DNA of 38,143 nucleotides. Origin: Phenylobacterium sp. (lineage in GTDB: Bacteria; Pseudomonadota; Alphaproteobacteria; Caulobacterales; Caulobacteraceae). Shown here piece by piece: positions 9,514-18,500 of the stretch. Below the pieces are notes generated by a model. It was not told the origin of the DNA and did no database searches. It saw nothing but the letters and a program-made list of their open reading frames with translations. The position numbers and the translations under genes were made by a program. Position 1 is the first letter of the stretch. Every line of letters starts with the position of its first letter. The DNA is taken from NCBI RefSeq assembly GCF_004799395.1, contig NZ_SSMZ01000240.1:1-38143 (forward strand), written 5' to 3'.

Positions 9514-10371
9514 ATGAAGGTGGCGTTCGCCGGTCTCGGCGTGATGGGCTTCCCGATGGCGGGGCATCTGGCCAAGGCGGGCCATGAGATGGCGGTCTAT
9601 AATCGCAGCCCCGAAAAGTCCGCCCGCTGGGTTGAGGCGCATGGCGGGCGCGCCGGTGGGACCGCGGCCGCGGCCGCGGCGGGCGCCGAGATTTTCATCC
9701 TTTGCGTCGGCAATGACGACGACGTGCGTCAGGTCGTGGCGGAAGCTCTGCCGGCGATGGCGCATGGCGGCGTGATCGTCGACCACACGACGACCTCGGC
9801 TGTTGTCGCTCGCGAGATGGCGGACCTGGCGGTCAGGGCCGACCGATCTTTCGTGGATGCGCCGGTCAGCGGCGGCCAGGCCGGCGCGGAGAACGGCCAG
9901 CTCACCATCATGTGCGGCGGGACCGAGGCGGCCTTCGCCGAGGCCGAGCCGGTGATCGCCGCCTACGCCAAGGCGACCAAGCTGATGGGCCCTACGGGAG
10001 CGGGGCAACTCGCCAAAATGGTCAATCAGATCTGCATCGCCGGCGTGGTCCAGGGGTTGGCCGAGGGCTTGCATTTCGCCAAGCGCGCGGGCCTCGATCC
10101 GCAGCTCGTCTATGACGCCATTTCCAAGGGCGCGGCCCAGTCCTGGCAGATGGACAACCGATGGAAGACCATGAGCGAGGGGAAGTTCGACTTCGGCTTC
10201 GCGGTTGACTGGATGCGCAAGGACCTTGGGTTGGTCCTGGACGAGGCCGGGCGCAACGGCGCGGCGCTCGACATGACCCGCATGGTCGACGGCTTCTACG
10301 AGGAGGTCCAGGCGCTGGGCGGCCGGCGCTGGGACACCTCTAGCCTAGTGGCCCGCCTGGAGAAGCCCTGA
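9514..10371 (+). CDS. NAD(P)-dependent beta-hydroxyacid dehydrogenase
   Basis: This is a 285-residue member of the 3-hydroxyisobutyrate / 6-phosphogluconate dehydrogenase family, oxidising a beta-hydroxy acid with NAD(P). It starts with the Rossmann motif GLGVMG (residues 7-12), has the substrate-binding signature DAPVSGGQAGAENGQL, and the catalytic lysine K168 in GQLAKMVNQI. The ATG at 9514 follows AAGGAG about ten bases upstream; longer starts are not supported. The substrate is unknown. A second family member at 20373 sits with valine genes and is the better candidate for the true 3-hydroxyisobutyrate dehydrogenase, so this one may be a tartronate-semialdehyde- or glyoxylate-reductase type. 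It is first in a tight three-gene run. Confidence 0.88.
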   Translation: MKVAFAGLGVMGFPMAGHLAKAGHEMAVYNRSPEKSARWVEAHGGRAGGTAAAAAAGAEIFILCVGNDDDVRQVVAEALPAMAHGGVIVDHTTTSAVVAREMADLAVRADRSFVDAPVSGGQAGAENGQLTIMCGGTEAAFAEAEPVIAAYAKATKLMGPTGAGQLAKMVNQICIAGVVQGLAEGLHFAKRAGLDPQLVYDAISKGAAQSWQMDNRWKTMSEGKFDFGFAVDWMRKDLGLVLDEAGRNGAALDMTRMVDGFYEEVQALGGRRWDTSSLVARLEKP

Positions 10372-10878
10372 GTGATCCTGGCGACCGAGCGCCTGATCCT
10401 CAGTGAACTCACGGCCGAGGACGCGCCTTTCATTCTCGAATTGCTGATGAGCCGCGGCTTCCGCGAGAATATCGGCGACCGAGGCGTGCGCGACCTCGAT
10501 GGCGCCAAGAGCTACATCGAGCGCGCCCAGGCGGGCTACGCGGCCAACGGCTTCGGCCTCTGGCGCTGCGATATCACGGCGACCGGTGAGGCGGCGGGAC
10601 TCTGCGGCCTGGTCAAGCGCGATGGCCTGCAACATCCGGACGTCGGCTACGCCTTCCTGGAAGCCTTCTGGGGCCGAGGCTATGCCTCGGAGTCCGCGGC
10701 GGCGTCCCTGGCCTACGGCCGCGGGACCCTGGGGCTGCCAGTCATCGTGGCGATCACCACGCCGGCCAACCTGGGCTCGATCGCCGTGCTGAAGAAGATC
10801 GGCCTGCGCAACGCCGGCCTCATGCGCCTGCCGGGCTACGACCACGACAGCGCCTATTTCACCACCGAACCGGCATGA
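10372..10878 (+). CDS. GNAT-family N-acetyltransferase (RimJ/RimL type)
   Basis: This 168-residue acetyl-CoA-dependent acetyltransferase opens with the RimJ-like MILATERLILSELTAEDA. It has DVGYAFLEAFWGRGYASES, where GRGYA is the acetyl-CoA pyrophosphate-binding loop, and ends with the typical TTPANLGSIAVLKKIGL segment. The start is GTG at 10372, immediately after the TGA of the upstream dehydrogenase. It overlaps the hydrolase gene by four bases (ATGA). Whether it acts on a protein N terminus or a small molecule cannot be told from sequence. Confidence 0.9.
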   Translation: MILATERLILSELTAEDAPFILELLMSRGFRENIGDRGVRDLDGAKSYIERAQAGYAANGFGLWRCDITATGEAAGLCGLVKRDGLQHPDVGYAFLEAFWGRGYASESAAASLAYGRGTLGLPVIVAITTPANLGSIAVLKKIGLRNAGLMRLPGYDHDSAYFTTEPA

Positions 10879-11744
10879 CCATCGCGACCCGCCGGGTTGC
10901 CGCCAACGGCTTCGACTTCGCCGTGGACGAGGCGGGCGAGGGCGACCACCTGGCGCTCTGCCTGCACGGCTTTCCGGAGAGCCGGTTCTCCTGGCGCCAT
11001 CAGCTGCCGCTGCTCTCTGAAATGGGCTACCGCGCCTGGGCGCCGGACCTGCGCGGCTATGGCGGGACCGAGCCCAAGCCCCGCGAAATCTCCGCCTATC
11101 TGATCGATAGGCTGATGGAGGACGTGGCCGCCCTGATCGACGCCAGCGGCGCCAAACGCGTCACCCTGATCGGCCACGACTGGGGCGCGGGCCTGGCCTG
11201 GACCTTCGCCGCCAACCGCGTGCGGCCGTTGGAGCGGCTGGTGATCATGAATGTGCCGCACCCGGCGGTGATGGCCGGCCAGTTGAGGCGAAATTGGGCT
11301 CAGATGAGGAAGTCCTGGTACATGTTCTTCTTTCAGCTTCCGGGGCTGCCGGAGCGGGCGATGACCGCCAATGACGCACGCGCGATCCGCAACGCCTTCC
11401 ACGGCATGGCCATCGACAAAACGAATTTCACCAGGGACGTGCTGGACCGCTACGCCAAGGACGCTCAGGGGCCCGGCGCGATCCGCGGGATGGTCAACTG
11501 GTACCGCGCCGCGCTTCGCATGGGCGGAAAGCTCCGCGGCCCCTGGCCGGTGATCGAGACCCCGACGCTCATCGTCTGGGGCGAGGAAGACGCCGCCCTC
11601 GGGATCGAACTGCTCGACGGCACGGACGACTACGTCCGCGACCTGACCATCGAACGCCTGCCGAATGTCTCCCACTGGGTGCAGCAGGAGGCCCCGGAGA
11701 AGGTCAATGCGATCCTTCGGGACTGGCTGGCGACGCCGCGGTGA
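10875..11744 (+). CDS. Alpha/beta hydrolase, epoxide-hydrolase-like
   Basis: This 289-residue cytosolic hydrolase has the oxyanion-hole motif LCLHGFPESRFSWRHQ and the nucleophile elbow GHDWGAGLAW with an aspartate nucleophile, as in epoxide hydrolases and haloalkane dehalogenases rather than Ser esterases. The acid residue probably lies after WGEEDAALG, and the catalytic histidine is in LPNVSHWVQQEAP. Helical cap residues occupy about 130-220. The ATG overlaps the upstream acetyltransferase stop. It is last in the run 9514-11744. The natural substrate is not evident. Confidence 0.88.
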   Translation: MTIATRRVAANGFDFAVDEAGEGDHLALCLHGFPESRFSWRHQLPLLSEMGYRAWAPDLRGYGGTEPKPREISAYLIDRLMEDVAALIDASGAKRVTLIGHDWGAGLAWTFAANRVRPLERLVIMNVPHPAVMAGQLRRNWAQMRKSWYMFFFQLPGLPERAMTANDARAIRNAFHGMAIDKTNFTRDVLDRYAKDAQGPGAIRGMVNWYRAALRMGGKLRGPWPVIETPTLIVWGEEDAALGIELLDGTDDYVRDLTIERLPNVSHWVQQEAPEKVNAILRDWLATPR

Positions 11745-11814
11745 TTGTCAGCGGCGATCGCCCTCCGTGCTGTTTGGCGGAACGGCGTCTCGCGGCTTCG
11801 CCTGGCGGATCGAC

Positions 11815-11842
11815 TTGACCCGTACGCCTTATCGACTAGGAG
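11815..11842 (+). promoter_or_regulatory. Weak candidate promoter upstream of the RND pump gene
   Basis: TTGACC at 11815-11820 is followed after 16 bases by TAGGAG at 11837-11842. The -10 match is poor. If real, the transcript would start near 11849, inside the inverted repeat at 11843-11859, and have a leader of about 68 bases. A TAGGCT at 11905-11910, seven bases before the ATG, is an alternative -10 that would give a leaderless mRNA. Confidence 0.25.
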
Positions 11843-11859
11843 CCAGTCTCGAAGACTGG
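11843..11859. repeat. Perfect 7-3-7 inverted repeat (terminator or operator)
   Basis: CCAGTCT (11843-11849) and AGACTGG (11853-11859) flank CGA. The following plus-strand bases TCTTTCCTCT are pyrimidine-rich, so the hairpin could end the hydrolase operon, although a three-base loop is tight. It also lies where a transcript from the TTGACC candidate promoter would begin, so it could equally be a repressor operator for the RND pump. Sequence alone does not separate the two. Confidence 0.4.
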
Positions 11860-11916
11860 TCTTTCCTCTCACCCAGAACACGCCGTGTCGCCTTGGGCGG
11901 GACGTAGGCTCGCCCG

Positions 11917-14900
11917 ATGTCGCGTTTCTTCATCGACCATCCGATCTTCGCCTGGGTGATCGCCCTGGTCGTCATGCTGGGCGGCGCGCTGGCGGCGCGC
12001 AGCCTGCCGGTGGCGCAATATCCCGATATCGCCCCGCCGGCCGTGTCGATCATCGCTAACTATCCCGGCGCCTCGGCTGCGACCCTGCAGACCTCCGTGA
12101 CCCAGGTGATCGAGCAACAGCTCAACGGCCTGGATGGGTTGCTCTATTTCTCGTCGAACAGCAGCTCCAGCGGCCAGCTCACCATCACCGCGACCTTCAA
12201 GCCCGGCACCAATCCGGACATCGCCCAGGTGCAGGTGCAGAACAAGGTGCAGGCGGCCACGCCGTTGCTTCCGCCGCAGGTGCAGCAGCTGGGCGTCACC
12301 GTGGCCAAGGTGCGGACCAATTTCCTCTTGATCGTGGCCCTGTCTGACCCCTCGGAGCACTACACGAACTTCGATATCGCCGACTTCATCGTCAGCAATT
12401 TCCAAGACCCCCTGTCGCGGGTCGACGGCGTGGGCAATGTTCAGGCCTTCGGCGCCCAGCACGCGATGCGGATCTGGCTCGACCCCTACAAGCTGGACGG
12501 CCTGCAACTGACGGCAGCCGACGTCCAGGCGGCGATCGAGTCGCAGAACATCCAGGTCTCCGCCGGCCAGGTTGGCGGGCTGCCAACGGTGCAGGGCCAG
12601 CAGTTGAACGCCACCGTCACGGCCCAATCGCGGCTAACCACGGCGGACGAGTTCCGCAAGATTGTCGTCCGCAGCGAACTCAACGGCGGCCTCGTGACCC
12701 TGGCCGATGTGGCCCGCGTCGAACTGGGCAGCGACAGCTACGATTCCGTGAGCCGGCTGGATGGCCATCCCGCCGCCGGCGTCGCCGTGCAGCTCGCACC
12801 GGGCGCCAATGCGCTTACCACCGCCGACGCCGTGAAGGCCCGCGCCACTGAGCTCGCCCAGAACCTGCCGGCCGGCATGAAACTGTCCTTCCCGGTCGAC
12901 AACACGACCTTCGTGCGCATCTCGATCCAGGAGGTCATCAAGACCCTCGCCGAGGCGATGGTGCTGGTGGTGATCGTGCTCTTCGTCTTCCTGCAGAACT
13001 GGCGTGCGACGCTGATCCCGGCCATCGCGATCCCGGTGGTGCTGCTGGGCACGTTCGGCGCGCTCGCGCTGTTCCACTATTCGATCAACACCCTGACTCT
13101 GTTCGCGGTGGTCATCGTGATCGGCCTGCTGGTCGACGACGCCATCGTGGTGGTGGAGAACGTCGAGCGGCTGATGAGCGAGGAGGGGCTGTCGCCCCGG
13201 GACGCTGCCCGCAAGTCCATGGACGAGATCACCGGCGCCTTGACCGGCATCGCCATGGTCCTGGCCGCGGTCCTGGCGCCCATGGGCTTCTTCGGCGGCT
13301 CGACCGGCGTCATCTACCGCCAGTTCTCGGTGACCATGGTCTCGGCGATCGTGCTGTCGGTGCTGGTGGCCCTGATCCTCACGCCGGCGCTCTGCGCCAC
13401 CCTGCTCAAGGCGCCGAAGGCCGGGGGGCCGACCCAGCGCGGACCCTTCGGCTGGTTCAACCGCAATTTCGACCGGTCACGCCAAAGATACGGGCAAAGC
13501 CTCGACTGGCTGATCGGCCGGCCGTGGCCGGCGCTGGCGGTCTACGGCGCGATCGTGCTGGTCATGGCGATCCTGTTCGTGCGCATGCCCACCGGCTTCC
13601 TGCCTGACGAGGACCAGGGCGCGATGTTCGCCCAGATCACCTTGCCCGTGGGCGCGGTCCAGACCCGCACCCTGGACGCCCTGCGAACCGTCGAGCATCA
13701 CTTCCTGGTCGATGAGAAGGACAATGTCAGCGCGCTGTTCACCGTAGCCGGCTTCAACTTCGCCGGCTCGGGCCAGAATTCCGGCATCGGCTTCCTGAAA
13801 CTCAAGGGCTGGGATGTCCGCAAGGGCGCGGCCAACCGCGCGCCCGCTATCGCCCAGCGCGCCATGGCCGCCTTTTCCAGCGTTCGCGATGCGCAGATCT
13901 TCGTGGTGGTGCCTCCAGCGGTGCAGGAGCTGGGCAACGCCACCGGTTTCGACCTGCAGCTGGAGGATCGCGGAGGGCTCGGCCATGAAGCCTTCCTCGC
14001 GGCCCGCAACCAGCTGCTCGGCATGGCCCAGGCCGACCCGGACCTGGTCGCCGTCCGGCCAAACGGCCTTGAGGACACGCCGCAGATCCACGTCGATGTG
14101 GACACCACCCATGCCGCAGCCATGGGCGTCAACCAGGCGGACATCAACATCACGCTCAGCAACGTCTGGGGCGCCACCTATATCGGCGACTTCGTCGATA
14201 AGGACCGCGTCAAGCACGTCTACATGGAAGGCGACGCGCCCTTCCGCACCAAGCCCGACGACCTGTTCAGCTGGTATGTCCGCAACGCCAGCGGAAGCAT
14301 GACCCCGTTCTCCGCCTTCTCGAAGGTGAGCTGGATCTACGGACCGGCCCAGCTGACCCGGTACAATGGCGTGCCCTCTTTCGAGATCCAGGGGCAGCCG
14401 ATCCCGGGGAAGAGCTCCGGCGCCGCCATGAGCGCCATCGAGCAGATGGTGTCCAAGCTGCCCCACGGCGTGAGCTCGGAATGGACCGGCCTTTCCCTGC
14501 AGGAACAGGCCGCAGGTTCGCAGGCGCCGCTGCTCTATTCGCTCTCGATCCTCGTCGTGTTCCTGTGCCTGGCCGCGCTCTACGAGAGCTGGACGATCCC
14601 GCTTGCCGTGGTGCTGGTCCTGCCGCTCGGGGTCGTGGGCGCCTTGCTCGCGGCCAGCCTGCGGGGGCTCTACAACGACGTCTATTTCCAGGTGGGGCTG
14701 CTCACCACCATGGGGCTCGCCGCGAAGAACGCCATCCTCATCGTGGAGTTCGCGCTGGAGGGGCGCGAGGGCGGCATGACGCCTCTCGAGGCCGCGCTGC
14801 ACGCTGCGCGCCAGCGTCTGCGCCCGATCCTGATGACGTCGCTGGCGTTCATGGCCGGGGTCTTCCCCCTGGCCGTCTCCACCGGCGCCGGCGCGGGCAG

Positions 14901-15018
14901 CCAGAACGACATCGGCACCGGCGTCGTCGGCGGCATGCTCTCGGCCACCGCGCTGGCCATCTTCTTCACGCCGCTGTTCTTCGTCCTGATCCTGCGGTTC
15001 TTCCCGCAGAAGCCGTAG
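11917..15018 (+). CDS. RND efflux pump inner-membrane transporter (AcrB/MexB, HAE-1 type)
   Basis: This 1033-residue proton-driven exporter moves hydrophobic compounds out through a tripartite envelope complex. It begins MSRFFIDHPIFAWVIALVV, has the GLLVDDAIVVVENVER relay in TM4 with D407 and D408 (same numbering as E. coli AcrB), and K937 in GLAAKNAILIVEFA as the TM10 partner. Two large periplasmic loops lie at about 30-330 and 560-870. Length is typical. The ATG at 11917 follows no clear Shine-Dalgarno sequence. Neither a membrane fusion protein nor a TolC-like channel gene is next to it, which is unusual, so partners must be encoded elsewhere. Its substrate is unknown. Confidence 0.93.
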   Translation: MSRFFIDHPIFAWVIALVVMLGGALAARSLPVAQYPDIAPPAVSIIANYPGASAATLQTSVTQVIEQQLNGLDGLLYFSSNSSSSGQLTITATFKPGTNPDIAQVQVQNKVQAATPLLPPQVQQLGVTVAKVRTNFLLIVALSDPSEHYTNFDIADFIVSNFQDPLSRVDGVGNVQAFGAQHAMRIWLDPYKLDGLQLTAADVQAAIESQNIQVSAGQVGGLPTVQGQQLNATVTAQSRLTTADEFRKIVVRSELNGGLVTLADVARVELGSDSYDSVSRLDGHPAAGVAVQLAPGANALTTADAVKARATELAQNLPAGMKLSFPVDNTTFVRISIQEVIKTLAEAMVLVVIVLFVFLQNWRATLIPAIAIPVVLLGTFGALALFHYSINTLTLFAVVIVIGLLVDDAIVVVENVERLMSEEGLSPRDAARKSMDEITGALTGIAMVLAAVLAPMGFFGGSTGVIYRQFSVTMVSAIVLSVLVALILTPALCATLLKAPKAGGPTQRGPFGWFNRNFDRSRQRYGQSLDWLIGRPWPALAVYGAIVLVMAILFVRMPTGFLPDEDQGAMFAQITLPVGAVQTRTLDALRTVEHHFLVDEKDNVSALFTVAGFNFAGSGQNSGIGFLKLKGWDVRKGAANRAPAIAQRAMAAFSSVRDAQIFVVVPPAVQELGNATGFDLQLEDRGGLGHEAFLAARNQLLGMAQADPDLVAVRPNGLEDTPQIHVDVDTTHAAAMGVNQADINITLSNVWGATYIGDFVDKDRVKHVYMEGDAPFRTKPDDLFSWYVRNASGSMTPFSAFSKVSWIYGPAQLTRYNGVPSFEIQGQPIPGKSSGAAMSAIEQMVSKLPHGVSSEWTGLSLQEQAAGSQAPLLYSLSILVVFLCLAALYESWTIPLAVVLVLPLGVVGALLAASLRGLYNDVYFQVGLLTTMGLAAKNAILIVEFALEGREGGMTPLEAALHAARQRLRPILMTSLAFMAGVFPLAVSTGAGAGSQNDIGTGVVGGMLSATALAIFFTPLFFVLILRFFPQKP

Positions 15019-15025
15019 GGCGGAG

Positions 15026-16222
15026 CTAGGTCGAGGTCTCCAGCACGATCGCCTTCATCTCACGTGCGGTCTTGGCCCAGCTGTATCGTCCGATGTCGGC
15101 GGCGCCGCGCAGGCCGCGCTCGCGCGCTTCGGCGCGATGGGCGTAGACGCGTTCCAGGGCCTCGACGACCTCATCGACGTCGCTTTCGCCCCAGCCGGGG
15201 ACGCCGAGGGACCCGGCTTCGAAACCGGCGAGCTCGCCCTGCTGGTTTAGAGGATAGCAGTTGTCGTCCTCGATCAGGTCGATGTGGCCCGTGTTTCGCG
15301 AAAGGATCGTGGGCACGCCGCACGCCATGCATTCCATCGCCACCAGATTGGTGCCCCCCTCTGCGCGATTGGTGAACAGCGCCACGTCCATCTCCCGCAA
15401 GACAGTCGGCAAATGGGCGTTGGGAACGAAGCCTAGGGCGAAGAAATTGTCCGGGGCGATGTTGTTGGCGGCCGCCCAGCCGGCGACATCGGCGTCGCCG
15501 TTCGGGGCGAACCCGCAGGGTTCGGCCAGGTCGGTGTCGTTGATCGTGGCCGAACTCGCCGGCCAGAAGTTCCCCCAGGCCGACACCAGCAGGGCGTCCG
15601 GGCGCCGCTCGGCAAACCGTCGAAACGCGGCGATGACGATATCCTGGCCTTTGCGGCGCTCCAGCTTTCCGCCGCTGAACACCAGGAAACGGTCGCCGAA
15701 GACGCCTTGGCGCGGCGCCGGGTGGAAGAGGGTCGGATCGATCCCCTGGATGACCGTGCGCACGTTTTGGAGCCCATGGGCCTGCAGGACCTGGGCGTTC
15801 CAGGTGGAGCCGGTCACCACCGCGGGGAAGGCCGCCGCCCGCTGCACGGAGTCGGTGGATATCAGCGCAGTCTCGAAGAAGGTCGCGGCGATGGAGGGTT
15901 TGCCCTCAAGGGCGACGTCGTTCGCCGATAGCGACAGCCGGAAATTGTGATTGAAATGGCTGATCACCGTCCCTTCCACCGTCACGCCACGCTCGCGAAA
16001 TGGCTTCAGGCGCGCCTGGAAGGCGTTCGATGTGGCGAGGAAACTGTCAATCAGCCGTTGGCGCAGCGGATCGACCGCCAGTTGGTCAGGCGTCATGACG
16101 TAGGCGCCGACAGGCTCGATGTCGGGATCATCGCACCAGTTGAGCGCCAGATTCAGGCCATAGACTCCCCACCCGAAGAAGCTGGAGACGCCCCAGTTGA
16201 TATAGGTCGTTCGCCTGTCCAT
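15026..16222 (-). CDS. Glycosyltransferase, GT-B fold (GT4-like)
   Basis: This 398-residue sugar transferase probably acts in the cytosol on a polysaccharide or glycan precursor. The C-terminal nucleotide-sugar domain starts near FLVFSGGKLERRKGQDIVI and includes RAEGGTNLVAMECMACG, the GT4 donor-binding motif, here with eight rather than seven residues between the two glutamates. The N-terminal half (WGVSSFFGWGVYGLNLALN) is the acceptor domain. The chosen start is the ATG at 16222; the frame stays open upstream through hemB but yields low-complexity, non-homologous sequence. It follows hemB by 38 bases on the same strand and may share its transcript. No other polysaccharide genes are nearby. 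Confidence 0.82.
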   Translation of the reverse strand: MDRRTTYINWGVSSFFGWGVYGLNLALNWCDDPDIEPVGAYVMTPDQLAVDPLRQRLIDSFLATSNAFQARLKPFRERGVTVEGTVISHFNHNFRLSLSANDVALEGKPSIAATFFETALISTDSVQRAAAFPAVVTGSTWNAQVLQAHGLQNVRTVIQGIDPTLFHPAPRQGVFGDRFLVFSGGKLERRKGQDIVIAAFRRFAERRPDALLVSAWGNFWPASSATINDTDLAEPCGFAPNGDADVAGWAAANNIAPDNFFALGFVPNAHLPTVLREMDVALFTNRAEGGTNLVAMECMACGVPTILSRNTGHIDLIEDDNCYPLNQQGELAGFEAGSLGVPGWGESDVDEVVEALERVYAHRAEARERGLRGAADIGRYSWAKTAREMKAIVLETST

Positions 16223-16260
16223 TGGATCTGCCGCCGGGCGCTCGCTGGCGCGCGCGTCGG

Positions 16261-17277
16261 CTATGCCCCCAGCAGCTTCGCCGCGCGCGGCGCGAAGTAA
16301 GTGATCACGCCCGCCGCGCCGGCCCGCTTGAAGGCGCCGAGCGATTCCATGATCGCGCGTTCTTCCTCGAGCCAGCCATTCTGGGCGGCCGCCATCAGCA
16401 TGGCGTACTCGCCCGAGACCTGGAACGCGAAGGTCGGCATGTTGAAGGCGTCGACCACCTGACGGACGATGTCGAGGTACGGCATCCCCGGCTTGACCAT
16501 CACCATGTCCGCGCCCTCGGCGATGTCGAGCGCGACCTCGCGCAGGGCCTCGGCGTGGTTGGCGTTGTCCATCTGGTAGGTCTTCTTGTCGCCGGGGTTC
16601 TCGACCGACCCCGTGCCGAGCTTCCCGGAGCCGATCGCCTCGCGGTAAGGGCCGTAGAAGGCCGAGGCGTATTTGGCGGCGTAGGACATGATCATCACGT
16701 CCTGCAGGCCCTCGGCCTCGAGTGCTTGCCGCAGCGCGCCGCAGCGGCCGTCCATCATGTCGCTGGGTGCGAGGATGTCGCAGCCGGCCTTGGCCTGCAT
16801 CAGGCCCTGAGCGACCAGGGCTTCGATGGTCGGGTCGTTGAGGATCCTGCCGTTCTCGATCAGGCCGTCGTGGCCATGGTCGGTGAAGGGGTCCAGCGCC
16901 ACGTCGCACATGATCCCAACCTCAGGCGCGGCGTCCTTCATGGCTTTCACCGCGTTGGCGATCAGGCCGTTCTCGTCGTGCGCGAGCGAGCCGCGGGCGT
17001 CCTTTTTCGAGCCGTCGATGTGCGGGAAGACCGCGATGGCCGGAATGCCCAGCGCCTTGGCCTGTTTCGCGGCAGCGGCGCAGCCTGTCACCGACAGGCG
17101 GCTGACGCCTGGCATGGCGGCCACCGGAATTTCGCCTTCGCCCTCGTGCACCACCATCGACCAGATCAGGTCGGCGGGCGTCAGCACCGTCTCGCGCACC
17201 AGCCGGCGGATCCAGTCGGCCTGACGCAGGCGTCGCAGGCGCAGGGCGGGGTAGGCGGCGAGGGGCGCTTTGGTCAT
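16261..17277 (-). CDS. hemB: Delta-aminolevulinic acid dehydratase (porphobilinogen synthase)
   Basis: HemB condenses two 5-aminolevulinate molecules to porphobilinogen, the second step after HemA (encoded at 21442) in haem synthesis. The 338-residue protein has Schiff-base lysines K202 (SYAAKYASAFYGP) and K262 (VMVKPGMPYLDIV). The metal region reads DVALDPFTDHGHDG: the zinc-ligand cysteines of the DVCLCEYTSHGHCG type are replaced by A127, D129 and D137, so this is the zinc-free, magnesium-responsive class common in alphaproteobacteria and pseudomonads. The ATG at 17277 is preferred over an upstream in-frame start. It is divergent from the acyl-CoA dehydrogenase gene, with 83 bp between. Confidence 0.96.
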   Translation of the reverse strand: MTKAPLAAYPALRLRRLRQADWIRRLVRETVLTPADLIWSMVVHEGEGEIPVAAMPGVSRLSVTGCAAAAKQAKALGIPAIAVFPHIDGSKKDARGSLAHDENGLIANAVKAMKDAAPEVGIMCDVALDPFTDHGHDGLIENGRILNDPTIEALVAQGLMQAKAGCDILAPSDMMDGRCGALRQALEAEGLQDVMIMSYAAKYASAFYGPYREAIGSGKLGTGSVENPGDKKTYQMDNANHAEALREVALDIAEGADMVMVKPGMPYLDIVRQVVDAFNMPTFAFQVSGEYAMLMAAAQNGWLEEERAIMESLGAFKRAGAAGVITYFAPRAAKLLGA

Positions 17278-17324
17278 GACGCGCGTTTGCACCCGAGGAC
17301 CGCGCGAAAGCAAGCCTTCCGCGA

Positions 17325-17353
17325 TTGACAGCCACGCCGGCTCGCGCTGACTC
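17325..17353 (+). promoter_or_regulatory. Candidate promoter for the valine-catabolism operon
   Basis: A perfect -35 TTGACA at 17325-17330 is followed after 17 bases by TGACTC at 17348-17353, a weak -10. The expected start point falls at about 17360-17361, which is the first base of the acyl-CoA dehydrogenase ATG. No Shine-Dalgarno sequence lies upstream, so the mRNA may be leaderless. The -10 contains GACTC, a CcrM methylation site (GANTC). Confidence 0.4.
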
Positions 17354-17360
17354 CGCGCGC

Positions 17361-18500
17361 ATGGATTTCAACCTGACCGACGACCAGCGGGCCATCGAGG
17401 ACGCCGCGCGCGCCTTCGCCGCCGCGGAGCTCGCGCCCCATTCCGCCCGCTGGGACGAGGACAGCCATTTCCCCGTCGACGTGCTGAAGAAGGCCGCCGA
17501 GATGGGCTTTGCGGGCCTCTATGTGCGCGAGGACGTCGGCGGCTCGGCGCTCTCCCGGCTCGACGCCTCGATCGTCTTCGAACAACTCAGCTATGGCGAT
17601 GTGTCGACGGCGGCCTTCATCTCGATCCACAACATGGCGAGCTGGATGATCGACCGGTTCGGGGACGAGGAGCTGCGCCACCGCTTCCTGCCGAAGCTGA
17701 CCACCATGGACTATATCGCCTCCTACTGCCTGACCGAGCCGGGCTCGGGCTCGGACGCGGCGGCGCTGAAGACCACGGCGCGGCTGGATGGCGATCACTA
17801 CGTCCTGAACGGGTCCAAGGCCTTCATCTCCGGCGCGGGGATCTCGGATATCTACGTCGTGATGGTGCGCACCGGCGGGCCGGGGCCGAAGGGCATTTCA
17901 GCGGTAATCGTCGAGGCCGGGACCCCCGGCCTGTCGTTCGGCGCCCAGGAAAAGAAGATGGGCTGGAAATCGCAGCCCACCGCGCAGGTCAATTTCGACG
18001 ACTGCCGCATTCCGGCGCCCAACCGCATCGGGGCGGAAGGCGAGGGGTTCCGGTTCGCCATGGCCGGGCTCGACGGCGGGCGGATCAACATCGCCTCCTG
18101 CTCCCTGGGCGGCGCGGGCCTCGCCCTCGACACGGCCAAGGCGCACCTGGAGACCCGCAGTCAGTTCGGCAATGCGCTGAAGGATTTCCAGGGCCTGCAG
18201 TGGCGGCTGGCGGACATGGCCACCGACCTCGACGCCGCGCGCCTGATGGTGCGCCGCGCCGCCCACGCGCTGGACAACCGCGACCCCAAGGCCACCCAGT
18301 ATTGCGCCATGGCCAAGCGGCTCGCCACCGACACCGGGTTCGATGTGGCCAACCAGGCGCTGCAGCTGCACGGCGGCTACGGCTACCTGCGCGACTTCCC
18401 GCTGGAGCGGATCGTGCGCGACCTGCGGGTCCACCAGATCCTCGAAGGCACCAACGAGATCATGCGGGTGATCACCGCACGGGAGCTGTTCCGGCAATGA
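17361..18500 (+). CDS. Acyl-CoA dehydrogenase, probably isobutyryl-CoA dehydrogenase
   Basis: This 379-residue FAD enzyme oxidises a branched acyl-CoA to the 2-enoyl-CoA and passes electrons to ETF. The N-terminal helical domain is [22 protein letters not shown]-binding signatures are [17 protein letters not shown] and, later, [19 protein letters not shown]. The catalytic base is E362 in [10 protein letters not shown], as in ACAD8-type enzymes. Isobutyryl-CoA specificity is inferred from the next genes, which encode 3-hydroxyisobutyryl-CoA hydrolase and 3-hydroxyisobutyrate dehydrogenase. The ATG at 17361 starts the conserved domain directly. It overlaps the hydrolase gene by four bases (ATGA), a sign of translational coupling. 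Confidence 0.92.
   Translation: MDFNLTDDQRAIEDAARAFAAAELAPHSARWDEDSHFPVDVLKKAAEMGFAGLYVREDVGGSALSRLDASIVFEQLSYGDVSTAAFISIHNMASWMIDRFGDEELRHRFLPKLTTMDYIASYCLTEPGSGSDAAALKTTARLDGDHYVLNGSKAFISGAGISDIYVVMVRTGGPGPKGISAVIVEAGTPGLSFGAQEKKMGWKSQPTAQVNFDDCRIPAPNRIGAEGEGFRFAMAGLDGGRINIASCSLGGAGLALDTAKAHLETRSQFGNALKDFQGLQWRLADMATDLDAARLMVRRAAHALDNRDPKATQYCAMAKRLATDTGFDVANQALQLHGGYGYLRDFPLERIVRDLRVHQILEGTNEIMRVITARELFRQ

Noticed and set aside
16223..16909. N-terminal extension of the glycosyltransferase through hemB
   Set aside because: The extension is an out-of-frame reading of hemB with Arg/Gly/Pro-rich sequence; the conserved protein begins at the ATG at 16222.
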